The translations under genes were made by a program, and so were the position numbers. The notes beneath the pieces were generated by a model. The model had not been told where the DNA came from and ran no database searches. It worked only from the letters and a program-made list of their open reading frames with translations. From NCBI RefSeq assembly GCF_016862315.1, contig NZ_BOMS01000156.1, forward strand, positions 1-43,173: a DNA stretch of 43,173 nt, in the 5' to 3' direction. This document shows, one piece after another, positions 1-8,859 of this stretch. The stretch is from Actinoplanes palleronii (lineage in GTDB: Bacteria > Actinomycetota > Actinomycetes > Mycobacteriales > Micromonosporaceae). Position 1 is the stretch's first letter. Each line of letters opens with the position of its first letter.

Positions 1-100
1 GGACCCGGCCCGCCCTTTTTGCGGGATAACCCCGGTTTCCAGCCATAAAAAGTGCAATATTCGCTTGCAGGCATGAACCGGACGCAAGGGAGAAGAGCAC

Positions 101-1138
101 GTGGCCACCGTCGCGAAATGGGCCCGGTTCGGGCTGGCCCTCGGCAGTCTCCTGCTGGCCCCGGCCGTCATCGCCGAGCGGGCCGTGCACGCCGCCGCCC
201 CGATCCGCGGCCCGCTGAACGTCCTGCTGGTCGGCATCGACCCGCGCAATGACCACACCGCGCCGCTGGCCGACTCGATCATCGTGGCGCACGTGACCGC
301 CGACCGCAGCGGCGCGTACCTGTTCTCGCTGCCCCGCGACCTGATCGTGCCGATCCCGGCGTTCCCGAAGTCCGGCTCCGCGGCCCGCCGCGACAAGATC
401 AACGCCGCGATGGCGCTGGGCAGCCGGGTCGGTCCCGGCCGGTACAGCGCGGCGCAAGGCTACGAGCTGCTCGCCCGGACGGTCGGCGCGGTCACCGGGA
501 TCACCCGGTTCGACGCGGGCGCGGTGCTCAACTTCCACGGCTTCACCCGGCTGGTCGACGCGGTCGGCGGGCTGAACATGCCGGTCGATCAGAACGTCGT
601 CTCCGAGCACCGCAAACCGGACGGCCGGCCCCGGGACCGGATCCGGCAGTGCCCGGGACACGACGACTGCCACCGCCCCTACACCGGGCCGCAGAAGGTC
701 TATCCGAAGAGCGCCAAGCCGGTGCATTTCCGCGGGTGGGAGGCGCTGGACTACGCGCGGCAGCGCTACGGCCTGCCGCGCTCCGACTACGACCGCCAGC
801 GCCACCAGCGGCAGATGCTCAAAGCCCTCGCCAAGAAGCTGAAGCGCACCGTCCTGACCAGCCCGGCCACCATGCTGAAGGTCACCGCCACGGTCGGCAC
901 CTCGCTGACCTTCATCGGTGGCGGCCACAGCCTCGCCGACTGGGCCGGCGAGCTGAAGACCCTGCACCTCACGGAGATGACGACCATCGGGCTGCCCGGC
1001 GGCCCGCTCTTCGAGAACAAGGCCTACCGCGGCGAACAGCTCCCCGCCTCCACCCGCGACTTCTTCACCGCCGTCACCACCGACCGCGTCGCCGGCTTCC
1101 TGAAAACCCACCCCACCACGGTCACCGTCGACGGCTGA
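101..1138 (+). CDS. LytR-CpsA-Psr (LCP) family protein
   Basis: LCP proteins are membrane-anchored phosphotransferases that attach polyprenyl-linked glycopolymers (teichoic acid, arabinogalactan or capsule) to peptidoglycan outside the cell. The 345-residue product has one N-terminal hydrophobic segment (about 8-25). The LCP core follows: LLVGID at 41-46, an Asp in LADSI at 57-61, SLPRDL at 76-81, and the downstream arginine cluster DYARQRYG with DRQRHQRQ after it. These Asp and Arg residues match the family's pyrophosphate and Mg-binding set. The start is GTG with AAGGGAG about 9 bases upstream; the ATG further up is out of frame. The gene stands alone. A strong hairpin (1160-1212) follows its stop and separates it from a convergent hydrolase gene. 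Which glycopolymer it handles cannot be told. Confidence 0.9.
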   Translation: MATVAKWARFGLALGSLLLAPAVIAERAVHAAAPIRGPLNVLLVGIDPRNDHTAPLADSIIVAHVTADRSGAYLFSLPRDLIVPIPAFPKSGSAARRDKINAAMALGSRVGPGRYSAAQGYELLARTVGAVTGITRFDAGAVLNFHGFTRLVDAVGGLNMPVDQNVVSEHRKPDGRPRDRIRQCPGHDDCHRPYTGPQKVYPKSAKPVHFRGWEALDYARQRYGLPRSDYDRQRHQRQMLKALAKKLKRTVLTSPATMLKVTATVGTSLTFIGGGHSLADWAGELKTLHLTEMTTIGLPGGPLFENKAYRGEQLPASTRDFFTAVTTDRVAGFLKTHPTTVTVDG

Positions 1139-1159
1139 CCGGCGCGCTTCCGGGTGGTT

Positions 1160-1212
1160 GGCTGGCTCTCAGGGGTGTCTCCGCGTCGCGGAGACACCCC
1201 TGAGGCCCAGCC
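1160..1212. terminator. Stem-loop copy 1 of the dispersed palindrome family
   Basis: An uninterrupted 18-bp inverted repeat (1168-1185 against 1187-1204, one-base centre) is extended by mismatched outer arms GGCTGGCT and GCCCAGCC. It begins 22 bases past the LCP stop and lies between two convergent genes, so it can serve as a bidirectional terminator. There is no T tract, which is common for actinobacterial terminators. Its core CAGGGGTGTCTC recurs at 16.3 and 24.6 kb. Confidence 0.7.
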
Positions 1213-1290
1213 GGGATCCGGGGACGCGCGGCGGCCCGGAGCGGCGGCGGTGTCGCGTGGTGAGTGGCGCGGGCCGGGAGTCCGGCGCGG

Positions 1291-1902
1291 TCAGGGAGTC
1301 TCGGCGGCGATGGTGGTGTCGGGGCCGTGGCCGGTGTGGACCACCGTGGCGGCCGGGAGGGTGAGCAGGCGGGCGCGGATCGAGGCGACGATCAGGTCGG
1401 CGTCGGAGTAGGAGCGGCCGGTGGCGCCCGGGCCGCCCTGGAACAGGGTGTCGCCGGTGAAGACACAGCCCAGGTCGGGGGCGTGCAGGCAGACCGCGCC
1501 GGGGGCGTGGCCCGGGGTGTGCAGGACCGTGAGCGTGCTGCCGGCGATCTCGATGCGGTCGCCGTCGGCCAGGTCCTTGTCCCAGGTGACGTCGGTGCCG
1601 TGGGTGAGCTCCCAGAGCGGGCGCTCGGCCGGGTGCAGCAGGATCGGCGCGCCGGTCCGCTCGCGCAGGGCCGGCGCGACCCGGACGTGGTCGTCGTGGG
1701 CGTGGGTGCAGACGATCGCGGTGACCCGCCGGTCGCCGACGATCGCCAGGATCGCGTCCACGTCGTGCGGGGCGTCGATCACCACGCACTCGGTGTCGTC
1801 ACCGATCACCCACACGTTGTTGTCGACGTCGAACGTCTGCCCGTCGAGGCTGAACGTGCCGCTGACCACGCCGTGATCCACCCGGGCCCGCACCTGCTGC
1901 AT
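1291..1902 (-). CDS. Metallo-beta-lactamase-fold hydrolase
   Basis: The product is a small soluble MBL-fold hydrolase of about 203 residues, close to glyoxalase II-like and quorum-quenching-type members. THAHDDH gives the HxHxDH metal motif, followed by HTPGHAPGA, FTGDTLF and a C-terminal HTGHGPDT, which complete the two-metal ligand set. The substrate is unknown; thioester, lactone or sulfur substrates are all possible in this family. A GTG twelve bases further upstream (1914) is also open, but AAGGA lies too close to it, so the ATG at 1902 (MQQVRARVDHG) is preferred. The gene is convergent with the LCP gene and divergent from the phosphodiester glycosidase gene, with about 150 bases of spacer holding no clear operator. 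Confidence 0.85.
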   Translation of the reverse strand: MQQVRARVDHGVVSGTFSLDGQTFDVDNNVWVIGDDTECVVIDAPHDVDAILAIVGDRRVTAIVCTHAHDDHVRVAPALRERTGAPILLHPAERPLWELTHGTDVTWDKDLADGDRIEIAGSTLTVLHTPGHAPGAVCLHAPDLGCVFTGDTLFQGGPGATGRSYSDADLIVASIRARLLTLPAATVVHTGHGPDTTIAAETP

Positions 1903-2059
1903 GGTCTGTCCCACTTCCTTCCGCCCGGCCCTGCGCCGAGCGCCTCATTCTCCCCCGCCGACGGGTCCGGCGAGCGTCAGGGGCACCGGGCGGTGGTCGA
2001 CAGAGGGTGGACGGGCGCAGCACAGATGACGCACAAGATGCGCGGCTTCACTGCTTGTT

Positions 2060-3007
2060 GTGACCACTGAGAACGCATCGAAACGCCGGCTCTCCCGGCG
2101 CGGATTCCTGGGCGGCGGACTGGGTGTGCTGGCCGCCGTGGCCGGTGGCGGCGCCTGGGCGCTGGACCGCTACGTCGTCGACCACGTCGAGGTGAGCAGC
2201 GCGTCGAGCCTCGCCTCCGACACCGTCGTGGCGGCTCAGGCCGCCAGTGACGGGACCGCCACGGCGACGTCGTACAGCAGCGACACCGCGAAGATCTCGA
2301 TCGAGACGGTGACCACCGGGTCGGGCAGTGACACCGTGACGTATGTCGTCGCGGACGTTCAGGTCACCGACGCCACCATCGTGCGGTCGGCGTTCGCGAA
2401 CGACGAATTCGGCGAGAACATCGTCGCGAATCCGTCGGTGATCGCGAAGAGCGTCAATGCGGTGCTCGCGATCAACGGGGATTACTACGGGTTCCGGGAC
2501 ACCGGGATCGTCATTCGCAACGGGGTGAAGTTCCGGGACTCGGGGGCGCGGCAGGGGCTGGCGTTCTACGCGGACGGGACCGCGAAACTGTACGACGAGA
2601 CCACCACGACCGCGGACAAGCTGCTCGCGGCGGGCGTGTGGAACACGCTGTCGTTCGGGCCGGGACTCGTCGAGGGCGGCACGGTGCTCAGCGGAATCGA
2701 CGACGTCGAGGTGGACACGAACTTCGGCAACCACTCCATCCAGGGGAACCAGCCGCGCACCGGTGTCGGCCTGGTCGCCGCGAACCATCTGCTCTGGGTG
2801 GTGGTGGACGGGCGCAGCAGCGGGTACAGCCGGGGCGTCACGATGACCGAGTTCGCCCAGATCTTCGCGGATCGGGGGGCGGAGCTGGCGTACAACATCG
2901 ACGGGGGCGGGTCGTCCGCGATGGTCTTCCAGGATCAGCTGGTCAACAACCCGCTCGGCAAGGGCCAGGAACGCGGGACCAGCGACATCCTCTACGTGGC
3001 GGGCTGA
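2060..3007 (+). CDS. Tat-exported phosphodiester glycosidase (NAGPA/DUF2233 domain)
   Basis: The N-terminus SRRGFLGGG followed by a hydrophobic stretch is a twin-arginine signal or membrane anchor (about residues 12-36). From about residue 80 to the C-terminus runs a NAGPA-type domain, with INGDYYGFRD, the glycine-rich NIDGGGSSAMVF and the terminal SDILYVAG typical of exopolysaccharide-associated phosphodiester glycosidases. Such enzymes cleave sugar-1-phosphodiester bonds in glycopolymers. The GTG start has no convincing ribosome site, so the transcript may be leaderless or the true start slightly downstream. A glycosyltransferase gene begins three bases after its stop. The two are very probably co-transcribed and act on the same surface polymer. 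Confidence 0.83.
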   Translation: MTTENASKRRLSRRGFLGGGLGVLAAVAGGGAWALDRYVVDHVEVSSASSLASDTVVAAQAASDGTATATSYSSDTAKISIETVTTGSGSDTVTYVVADVQVTDATIVRSAFANDEFGENIVANPSVIAKSVNAVLAINGDYYGFRDTGIVIRNGVKFRDSGARQGLAFYADGTAKLYDETTTTADKLLAAGVWNTLSFGPGLVEGGTVLSGIDDVEVDTNFGNHSIQGNQPRTGVGLVAANHLLWVVVDGRSSGYSRGVTMTEFAQIFADRGAELAYNIDGGGSSAMVFQDQLVNNPLGKGQERGTSDILYVAG

Positions 3008-3010
3008 GCC

Positions 3011-4081
3011 GTGCTGGTGCTGATCCCCGCGTACCAGCCGGACGGGCGGCTGGCCGACCTCGTGCACGAGCTGGACCGGCATCACGTGCTGGTGGTGGAC
3101 GACGGGAGCGGTCCGTCGTACCGCAAGGTCTTTGAAAAGGCCCGGATGGCCGGCGCCGAAGTGATCCACCTGGACCGGAATCGGGGTAAGGGTTTCGCCC
3201 TGCGCACCGGTTTCGCGCACGCCGCGGCCGCCTACCCGGGCCACGACGTGGTCTGCGCGGACAGCGACGGGCAGCATCGGCCGGCGGACATCGAGGCGGT
3301 GGCGGCCCGGGTCGGGGTGACGGCGGCCGCGATGGTGCTCGGGGTGCGCCGGTTCACCGGGCGGGTGCCGGCCCGCAGCCGGTTCGGGAACGCCGCGACG
3401 CGGGTGCTGTTCCGGCTGGTCACCGGCCTGTCAGTAACGGACACGCAGACCGGGTTGCGCGGCTATCCGGCACGGATGCTGGGCTGGCTGGGGCGGGTGC
3501 CCGGCGACCGTTTCGAGTACGAGCTGCGGCTGCTGCTGCGGGCCGCCCGGGACCGGCTGGCGATCGAGGAGGTCGGCATCGCGACGGTCTACCTGGACGG
3601 GAACAGGTCGTCGCACTTCCGGCCGCTGCAGGACTCGGTGCGGATCTACCGGCCGCTGCTCGGGTTCGCGGCGTCGTCGCTGCTGGCGTTCGGGGTGGAC
3701 GCGGCGCTGCTCGCGGTGCTGGTGTCGGCTACTGATCAGCTGGTGCTGTCGGCGGTGCTGGCCCGGGTGGTCAGCGCGACGCTGAACTACTCGGTGAACC
3801 GGCGGGCGGTGTTCGGGGAGGGGGTGGCGCATCGGCGGGCGGCGCCCCGGTATGCGGCGCTGGCGGTGGCGTCGCTGAGCGCGAACGTGCTCGTGCTGGC
3901 GTGGCTGAACTCCGTAATCGGGTCGCTGGCCGTCGCCAAGGTGCTGACCGAGGTGACGCTGTTCGCGGCGGGGTTCACGATCCAGCGGATGTTCGTTTTC
4001 GGGCGCGGCCGCCAGATGACGCCCGCCTCGGACGCCCGCCTGGAGGTGACCGGCGTCACGGCACCGGCCACCTCCGCGTAG
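3011..4081 (+). CDS. GT2 glycosyltransferase fused to GtrA-like membrane domain
   Basis: Residues 1 to about 215 form a GT-A fold family 2 transferase: LIPAYQPDG at the N-terminus, VVDDGSG, LDRNRGKGFALRTGF, the CADSDGQH metal/nucleotide motif and DTQTGLRGYP. From about residue 218 a GtrA-like domain follows with four hydrophobic helices and the typical LNYSVNRRAVF. This architecture resembles dolichol-phosphate mannose synthase-type enzymes that load a polyprenyl phosphate with a sugar and help move it across the membrane. The donor sugar is not evident. The GTG start lies three bases after the preceding stop, so translation is probably coupled. The gene is convergent with an MFS gene, only two bases apart, with no room for a separate terminator. 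Confidence 0.88.
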   Translation: MLVLIPAYQPDGRLADLVHELDRHHVLVVDDGSGPSYRKVFEKARMAGAEVIHLDRNRGKGFALRTGFAHAAAAYPGHDVVCADSDGQHRPADIEAVAARVGVTAAAMVLGVRRFTGRVPARSRFGNAATRVLFRLVTGLSVTDTQTGLRGYPARMLGWLGRVPGDRFEYELRLLLRAARDRLAIEEVGIATVYLDGNRSSHFRPLQDSVRIYRPLLGFAASSLLAFGVDAALLAVLVSATDQLVLSAVLARVVSATLNYSVNRRAVFGEGVAHRRAAPRYAALAVASLSANVLVLAWLNSVIGSLAVAKVLTEVTLFAAGFTIQRMFVFGRGRQMTPASDARLEVTGVTAPATSA

Positions 4082-4083
4082 GG

Positions 4084-5532
4084 CTACTCCGGCAGGGCGG
4101 CGTCCGCGGTCGCCGAGTGCTTCGGGATGAGCAGTGCGAGACCCGCGGCGAGGACCGCGGCGCCGGCGCACAGGCCGAACAGCAGCTGATACGCCCCCAG
4201 GGTCGGCAGCGCGTGCCCACCGAGATCCATCGTCTTCGCGGCCAGCACCGCCCCGCCGATGGCGCTGGCGAGGGAGCTGCCGACGCTGCGGAACAACGCG
4301 TTCAGCCCGTTCGCGGCGGCCAGCTCGGACAGCGGGGTGGCGTGCGAGATCAGGCCGGGCATGGCCGCGTACGCGATACCGGTGCCCGCGCCCGCGATCG
4401 TCGCGCCGACGATGACCTCGACCAGGCTGTCGGTCAGGAAGATCCGGGAGGCGAACCCGAGCGCGATGATCAGGGAACCGACGATCAGCGCGGTACGCGG
4501 GGCGAGCTTGGCCGAGACCGGCGAGAGCAGCAGCATGATGATGCCGCCCGGCAGCATGCACAGGCCACCGACCAGGATCGACTTGCCGAAGCCGTAGCCG
4601 GTCACCTCGGGCATCTGCACGTAGGTCGCGGTGCCGATCAGCGTGGCGAACAGCGCGAAGCCGACGAACAGCGACGCGATGTTGGTGAGCAGCAGGGCCG
4701 GGCGGGCCGTGGTGCGCACGTCGACGAGCGGGGACTTCAGCTTCAGCTGGACCAGGACGAAGACGACCAGCAGCACGGCCGCGGCGACCAGCAGGCCGAC
4801 GGTCAGCGGGTCGGACCAGCCCCACTTGGAGCCCTGGGCGAGCGGGAGCAGCAGCGACAGCATGGCCGCGCCGAGCAGCACCGTGCCGATGATGTCCATC
4901 CGGCCCTTGCCGGCCCGCGGCGGGTTCGGGACCAGCGCGACGATGCCCGGGATGACCAGGATGCCGCCGACCACGCAGATCCAGAACAGCACGTGGTAGT
5001 CGGTGTATTCGGCGATCACGCCGGAGAGCGGCAGGCCGAGCGCGCCGCCGACTCCGAGCATCGCGCTGATCAGGGCGATGCCGGCGCCGGAGTGCTCGCG
5101 GGGCAGGACCACACCGACCAGGCTGATGCTCAGCGGGACGGTGGCGACCGACAGACCGACGATGGCCCGGCCGACGATCATCGGCGCGAGGGAGTCGGAG
5201 AGCGCGCAGACCAGCGACCCGGCGATCAGGGCGCTGAGCGAGATCAGCACCATCAGCTTCGTGCCGTACAGGTCGCCGAGGCGGCCGAAGGCGGGCACCG
5301 CGACCGCGCCGACCAGCAGGGTCGAGGTGAGCAGCCAGGCGATGCCGTCACTGCTGGCGTTCAGGTCGACGCCCAGCTCGGACATGACCGGGACCAGCAG
5401 GGACTGGGTCAGCGACACCATCAGCGCGGCGGTGCCGATCACCAACAGCACGATCATCTGCTTGCCGGTCCAGGAGGACTTCGGCGGGGCCGACTCCTCG
5501 GACCCGGCCACAGCGGCGGCGGCTTGGGACAT
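4084..5532 (-). CDS. MFS drug exporter (DHA2/EmrB-QacA type)
   Basis: The 482-residue integral membrane protein has regularly spaced hydrophobic helices, consistent with the 14-helix DHA2 proton-drug antiporter group. Visible motifs include GRLGDLYGTKLM (motif A, after helix 2), a helix 4-5 region with VGRAIVGLS, and LGVGGALGLPLSG (motif C-like, antiporter signature). The start is ATG with AAGGAG about eight bases upstream. It diverges from a TetR gene across 116 bases that hold an inverted-repeat operator, the usual arrangement for a substrate-induced multidrug pump. Substrate unknown. Confidence 0.9.
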   Translation of the reverse strand: MSQAAAAVAGSEESAPPKSSWTGKQMIVLLVIGTAALMVSLTQSLLVPVMSELGVDLNASSDGIAWLLTSTLLVGAVAVPAFGRLGDLYGTKLMVLISLSALIAGSLVCALSDSLAPMIVGRAIVGLSVATVPLSISLVGVVLPREHSGAGIALISAMLGVGGALGLPLSGVIAEYTDYHVLFWICVVGGILVIPGIVALVPNPPRAGKGRMDIIGTVLLGAAMLSLLLPLAQGSKWGWSDPLTVGLLVAAAVLLVVFVLVQLKLKSPLVDVRTTARPALLLTNIASLFVGFALFATLIGTATYVQMPEVTGYGFGKSILVGGLCMLPGGIIMLLLSPVSAKLAPRTALIVGSLIIALGFASRIFLTDSLVEVIVGATIAGAGTGIAYAAMPGLISHATPLSELAAANGLNALFRSVGSSLASAIGGAVLAAKTMDLGGHALPTLGAYQLLFGLCAGAAVLAAGLALLIPKHSATADAALPE

Positions 5533-5549
5533 GAGACTCCTTCAAGACT

Positions 5550-5590
5550 TCGTGGCAGAATGTGCCACGAGGCAGAGCCTGCCACGAGAT
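5550..5590. promoter_or_regulatory. Probable TetR operator between exporter and regulator
   Basis: A perfect inverted repeat TCGTGGCA-5-TGCCACGA spans 5550-5570. It is followed by a second smaller one, GGCAG-3-CTGCC (5571-5583), and a further TGCCACGA at 5580-5587 repeating the right arm. The site lies in the divergent promoter region, 18 bases upstream of the exporter ATG, where a bound repressor would block both promoters. Assignment to the neighbouring TetR protein is inference. Confidence 0.7.
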
Positions 5591-5648
5591 TGTTGCCGGG
5601 CCGCGACCGTGGAGAATGCTTGAGACCGGAGTCACAGAGGGGAGACCG

Positions 5649-6215
5649 ATGGCGATCACCAGCCTGAGGGACCGCAAGCGCGAGCAGAACCGGAGCGCCA
5701 CCGTCCGGGCCGCCTGGACGCTGTTCATCGAGCGCGGCTACGACCACGTCACGGTCGGCGACATCTGCGCCGCGGCCGACATCGCCCCGCGCACCTTCCA
5801 CCGGTACTTCGCCAGCAAGGAGGACGTGGTCGCCGAGCCGGTCCGGCGGATGACCGCGATCGTCACCGGGCACATCGACGGCGCGCCGGCCGAGGCCACC
5901 GACCGCGCGGTGATGCGCGGGGCGATGGTCGAGGTCGCCCGGTACGTGGTCGAGCACCGCCTGCTGCTCACCGCCCTGCGCACGGTCGCCCAGCAGTCCA
6001 CCCATCTGAAGGTGCCGCACCCCGACGCCGGCCCGGACGTCGCCGCCCAGCTCGCCGCCCGGCACCCGGACGCCGACCCGGCCGACTGGCGCCGCCGGCT
6101 GCTGGTCGGCTGCTCCACCGCGGCGTTCCGGGTCTGGTACGAGGACTTCCTGCCCGGCGGCCTGGACGACCCGATGGACCACCTCGAGTCGATCATGGAT
6201 GCCGCCGGCACCTGA
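5649..6215 (+). CDS. TetR family transcriptional regulator
   Basis: The 188-residue protein has an N-terminal TetR helix-turn-helix: ATVRAAWTLFIERGYDHVTVGDICAAADIAPRTFHRYFASKEDVV read across residues of about 17-60, with the conserved T/F-x-R-Y-F turn. The C-terminal half is a variable ligand-binding helical domain. The ATG has GAGGGGA six bases upstream; a longer in-frame extension to 5562 would run through the operator and is unlikely. It probably represses the divergent MFS pump and itself through the repeats at 5550-5590, with release by a pumped compound. Confidence 0.88.
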   Translation: MAITSLRDRKREQNRSATVRAAWTLFIERGYDHVTVGDICAAADIAPRTFHRYFASKEDVVAEPVRRMTAIVTGHIDGAPAEATDRAVMRGAMVEVARYVVEHRLLLTALRTVAQQSTHLKVPHPDAGPDVAAQLAARHPDADPADWRRRLLVGCSTAAFRVWYEDFLPGGLDDPMDHLESIMDAAGT

Positions 6216-6268
6216 GCCGCACCCGCTCCGGACCGTACCGGGCCACCGCACCCGGCCACAGTTGCCCG

Positions 6269-7747
6269 GTGACGACTCGACGGCCACCCGCCTGGATCCT
6301 CGTGCTGGCCGCCATGCCGGTGGTGATCGCCGGATACTTCCTCATGGTCGCCGGGGACGTCTGGCCCGGCCTGCAGGTGGCGTTCTACGTCAGCGCGAAC
6401 GGCACGTTCGCGCTGTCCTGCCTGACCGTCGCGGTCCGGAACCGGGACCTGCGGCCGATCATGTTGTGCCTGGCCGCCGGGGCACTGCTCGGCGCCTCCG
6501 GGGACGTGATGTTCTACGTCCTGGCGGTGGTGCAGGACACCGTCGAGTACCCGAGCATCGCGGACGTGGCCTACCTCGGCGCCTACCCGGGGATCGCGGC
6601 CGGCCTGCTGCTGATCGTCCGTCGGCGCACCCCGGGCTGGGACGGCGCCAGCGCCGTCGACGCGGCGATCGTCGCGATCGGCGCCGGCTACCTGGTGTAC
6701 GAGTTCATCATCGCCCCGACCATGGACGTGACCACCGGGAACATCGCCACCCTCGTCTCCGTCGCGTACCCGCTGGGCGACCTCATGACGATCATGGTGG
6801 GGGCCCGGCTGGTGCTCGGCGCCGGGCCGCGCAGCCCGTCGCTGGCGCTGATCGCCGGCTACCTGGCCGCCGCGCTCTACGCCGACACCGCGTACAGCGT
6901 CCAGTCGCTGGCCGGCACGTACACCGCCTCCAACTACCTGGACGCGATCTGGATGGTGGCGGGCTACCTGTTCGCGGCCGCGGTGCTGCACCCGTCGGCG
7001 GCCCAGATGGTCTCGCCGTCCCGGACCGGCACCCCGGACGCCGGCACGGCCCGGCTCGCCGTCCTCGCGGTCGCCGCGGTGACCGCGCCGACCTCGATGC
7101 TGATCCAGTTCGCCCGCGGTGGCGAGCCGCACATCGTCGCGGCCGGCCTCTCCTGCAACGCGCTGTTCCTGCTGGTGCTGCTCCGGATGGCGGGCCTGGT
7201 CCGGGCACAGCGCCGCGCGGCGATCACCGACGGGCTGACCGGCCTGCACAGCCGCCGCCACTTCGAGGAGACGCTGCGCCGCGCGATGGCCGCGGCCCAC
7301 CGGCGCGGCGAGCCGCTCGGCCTGCTGCTGCTGGACATCGACCACTTCAAGACGGTCAACGACACGTACGGCCACGGCGGCGGCGACCGGGTGCTGATCG
7401 AGGTCACCCGGCGGCTGAGCCGGCTGGTCCGGCCGGGCGACGTCGCGGCCCGGTACGGCGGCGAGGAGTTCGCCGTGCTGCTGCCCGGCGCCGGCCCCGA
7501 GGAGACCATGAAGATCGCCGAGCGGATCCGGCACGGGGTGGCCGCCGAGCCGATCGCGATCGGTGCCGACGTGCTGTGCCGGGTCACCGTGTCGGTCGGC
7601 GCGGCCGGGGTGCCCGCGCTGCGCGAGGTCGACGAGCTGGTGCTGGCCGCCGACCGGGCGCTGTACGCGGCGAAGCACGCCGGGCGGGACCGGGTGGCCG
7701 CGGCGACTGTCAGTGCCGCTGCCAGTGTCGCCGTCGCCGTCGCTTAG
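6269..7747 (+). CDS. Membrane diguanylate cyclase (GGDEF domain)
   Basis: This enzyme makes cyclic di-GMP from two GTP. The N-terminal 300 residues form eight or nine hydrophobic helices, resembling a 7TM-like sensory region. The C-terminal GGDEF domain begins near TDGLTGLHSRRHF and carries LLLDIDHFKTVNDTYGH, the active-site loop GGEEF (397-401) and an intact allosteric inhibitory I-site RPGD (388-391) five residues before it. It is therefore predicted to be active and product-inhibited. There is no EAL domain, but a degenerate EAL-HDOD protein is encoded at 24.8 kb. The GTG start has no obvious ribosome site. The last four bases overlap the stop codon of the convergent methyltransferase gene. 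Confidence 0.9.
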   Translation: MTTRRPPAWILVLAAMPVVIAGYFLMVAGDVWPGLQVAFYVSANGTFALSCLTVAVRNRDLRPIMLCLAAGALLGASGDVMFYVLAVVQDTVEYPSIADVAYLGAYPGIAAGLLLIVRRRTPGWDGASAVDAAIVAIGAGYLVYEFIIAPTMDVTTGNIATLVSVAYPLGDLMTIMVGARLVLGAGPRSPSLALIAGYLAAALYADTAYSVQSLAGTYTASNYLDAIWMVAGYLFAAAVLHPSAAQMVSPSRTGTPDAGTARLAVLAVAAVTAPTSMLIQFARGGEPHIVAAGLSCNALFLLVLLRMAGLVRAQRRAAITDGLTGLHSRRHFEETLRRAMAAAHRRGEPLGLLLLDIDHFKTVNDTYGHGGGDRVLIEVTRRLSRLVRPGDVAARYGGEEFAVLLPGAGPEETMKIAERIRHGVAAEPIAIGADVLCRVTVSVGAAGVPALREVDELVLAADRALYAAKHAGRDRVAAATVSAAASVAVAVA

Positions 7748-8841
7748 CCCCAGACCTCCTCGGCGACTTCCACGATCAGGCGCAGCTTGGCGACCTGCTC
7801 GTCGTACGAAAGAGTGTTGCCCTCGACGGTCGAGGAGAAACCGCACTGCGGCGAGAGGCAGAGCTGCTCGAGGGGGACATACTTGGCGGCCTCGTCGATG
7901 CGGCGCTTCAGGGTGTCCTTCGACTCCAGTGCCCCGCGTTTCGTGGTGACCAGGCCCAGCACCACCCGCTTGCCGGGCGGGACGAACCGGAGCGGGGCGA
8001 ACCCGCCGGAGCGGTCGTCGTCGTACTCCAGGAAGAAACCGTCCACGGCCAGCTCGCTGAACAGGGCCTCGGCGACGAAGTCGTAGCCGCCCTCGGCCGC
8101 CCACGAGGACCGGAAGTTGCCCCGGCACATGTGCGTCGTGACGGCCAGCTCGGCGGGCCGGTCCGCGATCGCCGCGTTGATCTGCCGGATGTAACGCAGG
8201 TGCTGGTGCTCGGCGTCGTCCCCGCGCTCGGTGAGCTGACGCCGCTGCTCCGGGTCGTTCAGATAGGCCAGGCTGGTGTCGTCGAGCTGCAGGTAACGGC
8301 AGCCCAGCGCGGCGATCCGGCGGACCTGGTCGGCGTAGGCGGCGCTCAGGTCGGCCCAGAACGACTCCTCGTCCGGGTAGACCAGCGGATCGATCGCGGC
8401 CCGCCCGCCCCGGTAGTGCACCATGCTCGGCGACGGGATGGTCAGCTTGGCGGTGACGTCCGGCCCGGCCACGCCGGCCAGGAACGCGAAGTCGTCACCG
8501 AAGATGGTCTCGGTCAGCCGCACCGGCTCGTCGATCGCCAGGGCCGCGGCCTCGAAGTCCAGCTCACCCCCGGCGTTCCGGAAATGCACCTGGATCTTCT
8601 CGTCGGTCGGCCGGATGCCCCCGAGCCGGTAGATGAAGTCCATGTGCCAGGCGGTCCGGCGGAACTCGCCGTCGGTGGCCGAGCGCAGGCCGACGTCGCG
8701 CTGCATGCGGACCACGTCGCGGATCGCGTCGTCCTCGATCGCGCGCAGGTCCGCGGCGGGCAGGTTCTTGGCACGGGCTTCGAGCAGGCGGGGCGGGCGG
8801 AGCAGGCTGCCGACGTGATCCGCCCGGAACGGAGGAGTCAT
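7744..8841 (-). CDS. MetE-like cobalamin-independent methyltransferase
   Basis: The product is about 365 residues, the length of stand-alone C-terminal MetE-like proteins (UROD/MetE superfamily) rather than full MetE (about 750). The N-terminus has FRADHVGSLLRP. The zinc ligand set is visible: THMCRGN supplies His and Cys, FFLEYD supplies Glu, and SPQCGF supplies the last Cys. LQLDDTSLAYL is the substrate-binding segment. Family members transfer methyl groups to thiols such as homocysteine, from methyltetrahydrofolate or other donors; the actual donor is uncertain without the N-terminal MetE half. ATG 8841 (MTPPFRADHVGS) fits the family start; an upstream ATG at 8859 is possible. Its stop overlaps the convergent cyclase stop by four bases. 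Confidence 0.85.
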   Translation of the reverse strand: MTPPFRADHVGSLLRPPRLLEARAKNLPAADLRAIEDDAIRDVVRMQRDVGLRSATDGEFRRTAWHMDFIYRLGGIRPTDEKIQVHFRNAGGELDFEAAALAIDEPVRLTETIFGDDFAFLAGVAGPDVTAKLTIPSPSMVHYRGGRAAIDPLVYPDEESFWADLSAAYADQVRRIAALGCRYLQLDDTSLAYLNDPEQRRQLTERGDDAEHQHLRYIRQINAAIADRPAELAVTTHMCRGNFRSSWAAEGGYDFVAEALFSELAVDGFFLEYDDDRSGGFAPLRFVPPGKRVVLGLVTTKRGALESKDTLKRRIDEAAKYVPLEQLCLSPQCGFSSTVEGNTLSYDEQVAKLRLIVEVAEEVWG

Positions 8842-8859
8842 CCATCCACTCAACACCAT

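Noticed and set aside
3901..5667. 588-residue plus-strand frame antisense to the MFS gene
   Set aside because: It is Arg/Gln/Asp-biased shadow sequence; the minus-strand frame is a clear MFS protein with a good ribosome site.
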